Shown here piece after piece: positions 1 through 5,000 of a stretch of 6,357 nt of DNA (position 1 is its first letter; each line of letters begins with the position of its first letter). The notes under the pieces were generated by a model, which saw nothing but the letters and a program-made list of their open reading frames with translations, did no database searches and was not told where the DNA came from. The stretch spans positions 1 to 6,357 of the forward strand of contig USBC01000108.1 of NCBI GenBank assembly GCA_900552845.1, in the 5' to 3' direction. A program made the position numbers and the translations under genes. Origin of the DNA: an uncultured Oscillospiraceae bacterium. Lineage in GTDB: Bacteria; Bacillota; Clostridia; Oscillospirales; Ruminococcaceae.

Positions 1-24
1 GAGTACCTGAAGCGGAGCAATTAA
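1..24 (+). CDS. Possible C-terminal tail of an upstream gene (5' truncated)
   Basis: Reading from base 1 gives EYLKRSN followed by a TAA stop at 22-24, 47 bases before the next gene's start. The spacing and orientation fit the last codons of an upstream operon member. Seven residues are far too few to identify a family. The alternative is that this is non-coding, because the frame used by the downstream gene is also open to the left edge. I prefer the frame-1 tail because the downstream gene has a clear ribosome binding site and start of its own. Confidence 0.25.
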   Translation, partial: EYLKRSN

Positions 25-54
25 GTATAGTTGGCAAAGCAAAAAAGTTAAGCG

Positions 55-64
55 AAAGGAGGTG
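55..64 (+). promoter_or_regulatory. Ribosome binding site of the DUF2357-like gene; decides a TTG start
   Basis: AAAGGAGGTG is a near-perfect Shine-Dalgarno sequence. Its GGAGG core (58-62) ends 9 bases before TTG at 72. No ATG or GTG lies at suitable spacing in that frame, and the frame has no stop between base 3 and base 72, so this site is the main evidence that translation starts at TTG 72 rather than upstream. No convincing promoter is visible in the 71 bases before the gene. Confidence 0.8.
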
Positions 65-71
65 CTGCCCC

Positions 72-1898
72 TTGGCACAGGAAACAAAAAGCCAGAATAA
101 GCGGAAGAAAAGCTCGCTTATCGACCCGATTTACACCAAGTTCGTCCGTGGCGTAACACGGGCGATCGGCAGCACGGAATTTTATGAATTCTTCATGGAC
201 GCCGTCTCCCGCGCCCAGAATGAATTTCAATTTTCCAACCGTAAGCTGGTCAAAACAGTCGACCTGACATGGGTAGATGCCATCGAGGAATCTCTTGATG
301 CCTTCCAGAAGATCATTTCCTCCCCGCGCAATGTCCTCAAGGAGGAGGATCTGATCGTCAATGTGGCAAACGCCAAGAAGTCCGGCGCAGAGACGGTTCG
401 CCATCTGGCGCAGCACTCCGGCTTGGTGGATTCCTTTGACGAGGAGCGGAATGAGGTTCACCCGGGCAGATTGATGCAGCGCTACCGTGAGGAGTCGTGG
501 GGGCTGTATGAAAACCGGCTGGTGTTCACCACCATGGAATTCGCTTACCACTTTGTAAAAATACGCCACGATGCGCTGTTTGAGGCGATGAGCGATGAGT
601 TCGGCGCCAAGCTGAAGGTGCAGTCCGACATGGAAAGCGCCACCGAGCATGTCCACATGGATATGTTCCTGCATATCAAGGAGATCGACAGCGCATTGGA
701 AACCGATGCGAAAAACGGCGATGCTTTTTCCCGCATCTCCCGTATTTACCGCATTCTCAGCGTCTATATGAACAGCGCCTTTGCCCAGCAGATGAGTAAG
801 CTGGAGCGCATCAAGGGGACGGTCAATAAAACAAATGTCCTCAAGCGCAATAAGGATTATCATGAGATTCTCAGCCTGTTTGAATTTCTGCGGAAATACA
901 ATGACATTGGCTATACCATTCGTGTGGTAGAGCAAAGTCCCGAGATCAACGAACAATTCCAGCAGGATATCTACCGCAATATACTGTTCAATTATCTCAT
1001 TCTCAAGGGTTATCTGGAGGACGAGGAGGACAGAACGGTTCCGGTGGAGCCCAAGGAACGCCGCAGAACGCTGAAGCCGAAGTTCATTAAGCAGATCGTA
1101 GAGGAGCTGACCGAGGACTATGATCTCCCTGATGTCGAGATCCGCAAGGTACTCATCGAGGAATTGACCAAGGAACAGCTTATGCGCGAGGAAAAGGCGG
1201 AGCGTCTGCGCTTGGTCGAGGAACAGGAAAAGAAGCGCAAAGAGGAAAAGGAACGGTTGGCTGCCGAAAAGAAGGCAGAGGCAGAACGCCGCCGCGCCGA
1301 GCGCGAAGCTGAGGCGGAACGCCGCCGCGCCGAGCAGGAGGAAGCCGAGCGCCGCAAGCAGATGGAGCGAATGCAGCGGGAGGCAGAAAACCGCCGTTGG
1401 AGCAAGTCCTTCCAAAACGAATTGGATTACTTCAACGAGCATTTGGAGGAACGCAAGGAAGAACGCCGGAAGGCAGAGGAAGCCCTGCGGCAACGTGCCG
1501 CCGAGGAGCAGGACTACGCCGACGCAGTAAAGCTGCTGGAGGAAGCCGCCCGGCGCAAAGAAGAGGAGCAGGAGCGTGCCCGGATCCGCCGCAAGGAGGA
1601 AAAGGAGCGCCGCGAGCGTGAAAAGCTGTTGGCGGAGCAAAAGGCTTTGCGGGAAAAGCAGGAGGCGGAAGAACGCCTGCGTCAGCAGAAGGCAGAGGAA
1701 GCCGCCCGACTGGCGGAGGAGCAGCGGCAGCAGGCACTTATCGTGTTGGCACCGGTACTGGCGGAGCTGGAATTTGCCCATGGGCAGCTGCAGCACCAAC
1801 AGGAGCTGCGCCGCCGGCAGGCAGAAGAAGCCCGCAGGGAGCAGGAGGCGCGCGAGGAAGCTCGCCGGCTCCGCCGTGAACAGAAAAACCATGCCTGA
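72..1898 (+). CDS. DUF2357-like N-terminal domain fused to a long charged coiled coil (608 aa)
   Basis: The protein has no signal peptide or membrane segment and should be cytosolic. Residues 1 to about 330 form a folded, mostly helical domain. RYREESW followed by YENR (residues 146-149) and, later, LKRNKDYHEIL (257-267) resemble the paired motifs of the DUF2357 family, whose members are often McrC-like proteins with a C-terminal PD-(D/E)XK nuclease. No nuclease motif is seen here. After a short helical stretch (about 330-370), residues 370-608 are almost pure Glu/Lys/Arg/Ala/Gln coiled coil. The coil is broken near residues 443-458 (RRWSKSFQNELDYFNEH) and by a hydrophobic patch near 556-565 (LIVLAPVLAEL), so it may fold back or mark an interaction site. 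The start is TTG at 72, placed by a strong ribosome binding site. It is the first complete gene of the apparent operon, 25 bases before the small ORF. The reading frame is certain, the family assignment is moderate, and the biochemical function is unknown; a scaffolding role would be a guess. Confidence 0.85.
   Translation: MAQETKSQNKRKKSSLIDPIYTKFVRGVTRAIGSTEFYEFFMDAVSRAQNEFQFSNRKLVKTVDLTWVDAIEESLDAFQKIISSPRNVLKEEDLIVNVANAKKSGAETVRHLAQHSGLVDSFDEERNEVHPGRLMQRYREESWGLYENRLVFTTMEFAYHFVKIRHDALFEAMSDEFGAKLKVQSDMESATEHVHMDMFLHIKEIDSALETDAKNGDAFSRISRIYRILSVYMNSAFAQQMSKLERIKGTVNKTNVLKRNKDYHEILSLFEFLRKYNDIGYTIRVVEQSPEINEQFQQDIYRNILFNYLILKGYLEDEEDRTVPVEPKERRRTLKPKFIKQIVEELTEDYDLPDVEIRKVLIEELTKEQLMREEKAERLRLVEEQEKKRKEEKERLAAEKKAEAERRRAEREAEAERRRAEQEEAERRKQMERMQREAENRRWSKSFQNELDYFNEHLEERKEERRKAEEALRQRAAEEQDYADAVKLLEEAARRKEEEQERARIRRKEEKERREREKLLAEQKALREKQEAEERLRQQKAEEAARLAEEQRQQALIVLAPVLAELEFAHGQLQHQQELRRRQAEEARREQEAREEARRLRREQKNHA
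1278..1335 (+). repeat. 33-bp tandem direct repeat (hendecad unit) in the coiled-coil region
   Basis: Bases 1278-1302 recur at 1311-1335 with a single mismatch (position 1283 versus 1316). The period is 33 bases, or 11 residues, and both copies encode EAERRRAE. An 11-residue period matches the hendecad periodicity of some coiled coils. The looser Glu/Arg-rich sequence on both sides suggests that the coil grew by small in-frame duplications. It could also simply reflect constrained codon choice in a low-complexity coil, but 24 of 25 matching bases favours a real duplication. Confidence 0.7.
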
Positions 1899-1910
1899 GA
1901 TAAGAGGAGA

Positions 1911-1916
1911 GGAGGG
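1911..1916 (+). promoter_or_regulatory. Ribosome binding site of the 37-codon small ORF
   Basis: The purine-rich stretch at 1904-1916 ends in GGAGGG, with the GGAGG core at 1911-1915, 8 bases before GTG at 1924. It lies in the 25-base gap after the stop of the preceding gene. There is no other start it could serve, because the giant gene downstream has its own site. Confidence 0.65.
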
Positions 1917-1923
1917 CTGTACC

Positions 1924-2037
1924 GTGAAAAAGCGCAGCAATAGTCAAAAAGCCGCCGGCTTGGAATACTGCGTCGCACCCGTGCAGCTTTGTGTGGATAT
2001 GAAAACGCTGAGAAAGACAGGAGGTGAAGAGCAATGA
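1924..2037 (+). CDS. Small ORF, 37 aa, translationally coupled to the giant surface protein gene
   Basis: A GTG start 8 bases after a strong GGAGG site opens a 37-codon frame that begins (M)KKRSNSQKAAGLEYC and ends TGGEEQ. The stop TGA (2035-2037) overlaps the ATG of the next gene (2034-2036) as ATGA. The peptide is basic at its N-terminus, has two cysteines (residues 16 and 23) and no membrane segment. I do not recognise a family. Two readings are possible: a genuine small protein, or a leader ORF whose translation delivers ribosomes to the giant gene. The last codons double as the giant gene's Shine-Dalgarno sequence, so the peptide's C-terminus is constrained by that signal. The frame also extends upstream into the previous gene (to 1576), but that part looks like a shadow of the coiled coil, and the GTG with its ribosome site is the supported start. 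Confidence 0.5.
   Translation: MKKRSNSQKAAGLEYCVAPVQLCVDMKTLRKTGGEEQ
2020..2027 (+). promoter_or_regulatory. Ribosome binding site of the giant surface protein gene
   Basis: GGAGGTGA lies within the 3' end of the small ORF, its GGAGG core ending 9 bases before ATG 2034. The TGA inside it (2025-2027) is an in-frame stop for the giant gene's frame, which excludes any start upstream and fixes translation at ATG 2034. Confidence 0.85.
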
Positions 2038-5000
2038 CAAGCGAGACCAGAGAGAGAATTAAACAATATGAAGGCGCTCTTCCCCATATCAAAGAAAAGA
2101 TCACTGCGGCAGCGGTGCTGCTGGTCATTGCCATGACCATTATGGTTACCGCGACCTATGCGTGGATCACCCTTTCTACAAGTCCGGAGGTCACCAGCAT
2201 CGATACCACTGTCGCCGCCAACGGCGCCCTGGAGATCGCCATGGCAAACGGCACCGGTGCCGCCCCCGGCAGATCCGCCGCCGGGGACTCTACCGGCAAG
2301 GATAACAATGTGGTAAGAGCGAATAACACATGGGGCAACCTTGTTAACCTGTCGGATCCTTCTTATGGTCTGGCAAATGTCGTTTTGCGTCCGGCGGCGC
2401 TCAATGGCACTACCGGTCTGCTTACAAACCCCCTTTATGGAGTGGAATATGGTGAAGATGGGCGAGTAACTGGCATGGTAATTGGCGATGACTTTGCTTA
2501 TACCTACTTTGACCCAAATGCCACCACGACGGGTGAAGGCATGTTCCTTGTGGACTTGAAAGGGGAACACCTTGGCGTACGGGCAATTTCAACAGTTAAA
2601 TTTGAGAACCTTGAAGGCGCAGAGAAGATGAATGAGCTGTTGAAAGCAGCCAATGCCAGCTTGACTGAGGCAAAATCGAACTATGCCAAAATTACCAATG
2701 AAAAGGCAGAGCCCGGGAAAAGCTACATCACCTCGCTGCAAGGACTAATCCAGATTTATGCACAGAATGTAATTGATAAGAAGCCGCAAAATACACTTGA
2801 TGTTACTGAATATGTTCCCAACCTGTATAACATGGTACAGGATATATATGACAGTGTAATGCTTAAGGTAGGCGAAAGCTATGTCTACATGGCAAACCTG
2901 TATGATGTACTAAAGGGAGACAAGCAAGGCAATTGGTTCGTGGGAAATAATGCCTTAGAGGAATTGATTGCGGAGTACAAAGCCAATAAGCTGCCGCAAG
3001 CATTTACCGAAGCGGCGGTGGGCTTTAGGCAGTTTGTAACGGATTATCAGTCGTTCCAAACTTACCTGAAAAAGGGCGAGAAGGAAGACTTCAGTGATTT
3101 ATCAGCGAACCAGCAGAAAAACAGTCTTGCTTGCTGGGCATACAAGGCAAAAAGTGGTACTACGGTTCACTGGACAGATATAAACACCCAAATCAATTGG
3201 CTGTGCAGTATCAATACTGCAACCATAAATGGAAAAACACTCAATCAGCTTTCCAGTATGAGTGCTGCAATGGAACTCTTGAGAGCAAAGGATCGTGCGG
3301 CAGTATTGCATGATGGTGCAGTGAAGCGCTTGGAAAAACGACTGGGGCAACACATGAATCCCAAAATCACCATTACGGTAGACCCATCTGGACTGGGCGG
3401 TGTGGCTGCGCTTGCTGGAAAACAAACCCTCGATGCCACTGTGACCACCGATGCCGCAGCACCCTATGATGCCGAAGAGGACATCAAGGCGGTCAAGGCA
3501 TTGAACACCGGCAGCTACCGCGGTGATACAGCAACTGCAGAGGACACCCATGCCCTGGCAGTGGATCTGTGGCTGCGCACCAATGCCGGTGCCAGCGCTG
3601 TGGTAACAGCAACGGTCGAAGAGGGCAAAGATAAGGACGGCAACAGCTACACCAAAACAACAGAGCCGCTCCGTGCTTACCTTACGCTGGAGGGTAAAGT
3701 CCTGCTGCAGGATATAGAACAGCGCGCCACAGTAAAGGCGCCCGATGGGAATACATATGACGCCTTTACTGCTACTGTGACATCAGGAAGCGACAAGTAC
3801 GAGCAGGAGGTTTACCAAAAGAAACAGGATACAAATTACTACTATGTTGATGAGAACAACAAGGAAGAGAAGTTCTCCCCTCCCGCAGGTGCACCAGTTC
3901 AATACACTCCTAAAATGGAGAAGGTAACCATTGTGACCGGCTACGATGGCGTCAACCGTGTCTGGAACGATACCCAGATGGCACCGTACGAGGTGGAGGG
4001 CGCCACCAGTACCACGCAGGGCGGTGGTAGCTGCTATACCTTCTATGCTTCCACAGAGGCAGATCAGCAACGCTTTTTGGATCTGCTTGGTTCTATGCGG
4101 GTGGCATTTGTAGATGGCAAGGGAACCCTTATCGGTGCCGCCACCATGGATACCGAGCATTACTACGCCGAAAACGGTAAGGTAACAGTGCCGCTGGCAC
4201 TGGATAAGTCCTCCGCAGTTAATCTGGGAGTGGATAAGGACGGCAATTCCATCTATGGCTTGATGCCGCTGGTAAAGAATGCAGCTACCCGCATTACAGC
4301 TATTGTCTATTTGGATGGCACGAAGCTGACTAACCAGATGGTGCTGGCAAGCGGTGATATTCAAGGCAACCTGAATGTGCAGTTCGGCAGCTGCACTGCT
4401 TACAAGATCACCACCGTAACACAAACTACAGATGCCGAGGGCAATGCCATTACTTCTACTGCGGTAGACTACAAGCAGGAAGGAAATGCCAACGAATCGA
4501 TTGAAAATGAACCTGTTATGACCGAGACCATCAAGGTCTCTGCATCACTCAATGGCAATACAGATGTCAATTACGATCCTGCAAAACCCCAGACCAATGT
4601 AGGCGTAAATGTTAAGATAGAGGGCAAAGCGAGCCCCAACAGCGTTTATGTTCGGTTTATCCGTGCCATTAGCTCCACGCAGGGCGTGCAGCAGGAGATC
4701 GTGAATCTTACCGGCAATGGCGATAGCTGGAACGGCACGGTCACCTTTAACAAACCCGGTAATTATGTGCTGCGTACCGTATGGGTCGATGGAGCCGAGT
4801 ATGACCTCAGCCACGAGCCGCTTAAGGTTACTATACGTGGTGCGTCGGTAAACAGTATTACCTGCGATGCCATCACTGGCGGCAATTTTGCCCGCATCAT
4901 GCAGTCAGGGTCTTCGTTTAAGACGAATATGACGCTGGGCTTTACCACCAGCAAACAAACCCCCAGCCGCGTCAACGGCATCTTTATGGATGAGGACGGC

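Noticed and set aside
22..50. TATAGT-like stretch as a possible -10 promoter element before the first full gene
   Set aside because: No -35 element at suitable spacing can be assessed because the region begins at the window edge, and the short gap fits an internal operon position.
1576..1923. Upstream extension of the small ORF into the coiled-coil gene
   Set aside because: The Arg/Ser/Lys-rich sequence is an out-of-frame reading of the coiled-coil codons. The GTG at 1924 with its own Shine-Dalgarno sequence is the supported start.
1899..1923. Possible terminator or promoter between the coiled-coil gene and the small ORF
   Set aside because: The gap is 25 bases, consists mostly of the purine-rich ribosome site, and has no stem-loop or T-run.
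48..1940. A minus-strand frame of about 630 codons covering the whole DUF2357-like gene
   Set aside because: Its Leu/Phe/Ala-rich product is the mirror of Glu/Lys/Arg codons on the + strand (GAG/AAG read backwards as CTC/CTT). The + frame has a clear ribosome site, family-like motifs and operon context, and the minus frame crosses into the small ORF without any start signal.
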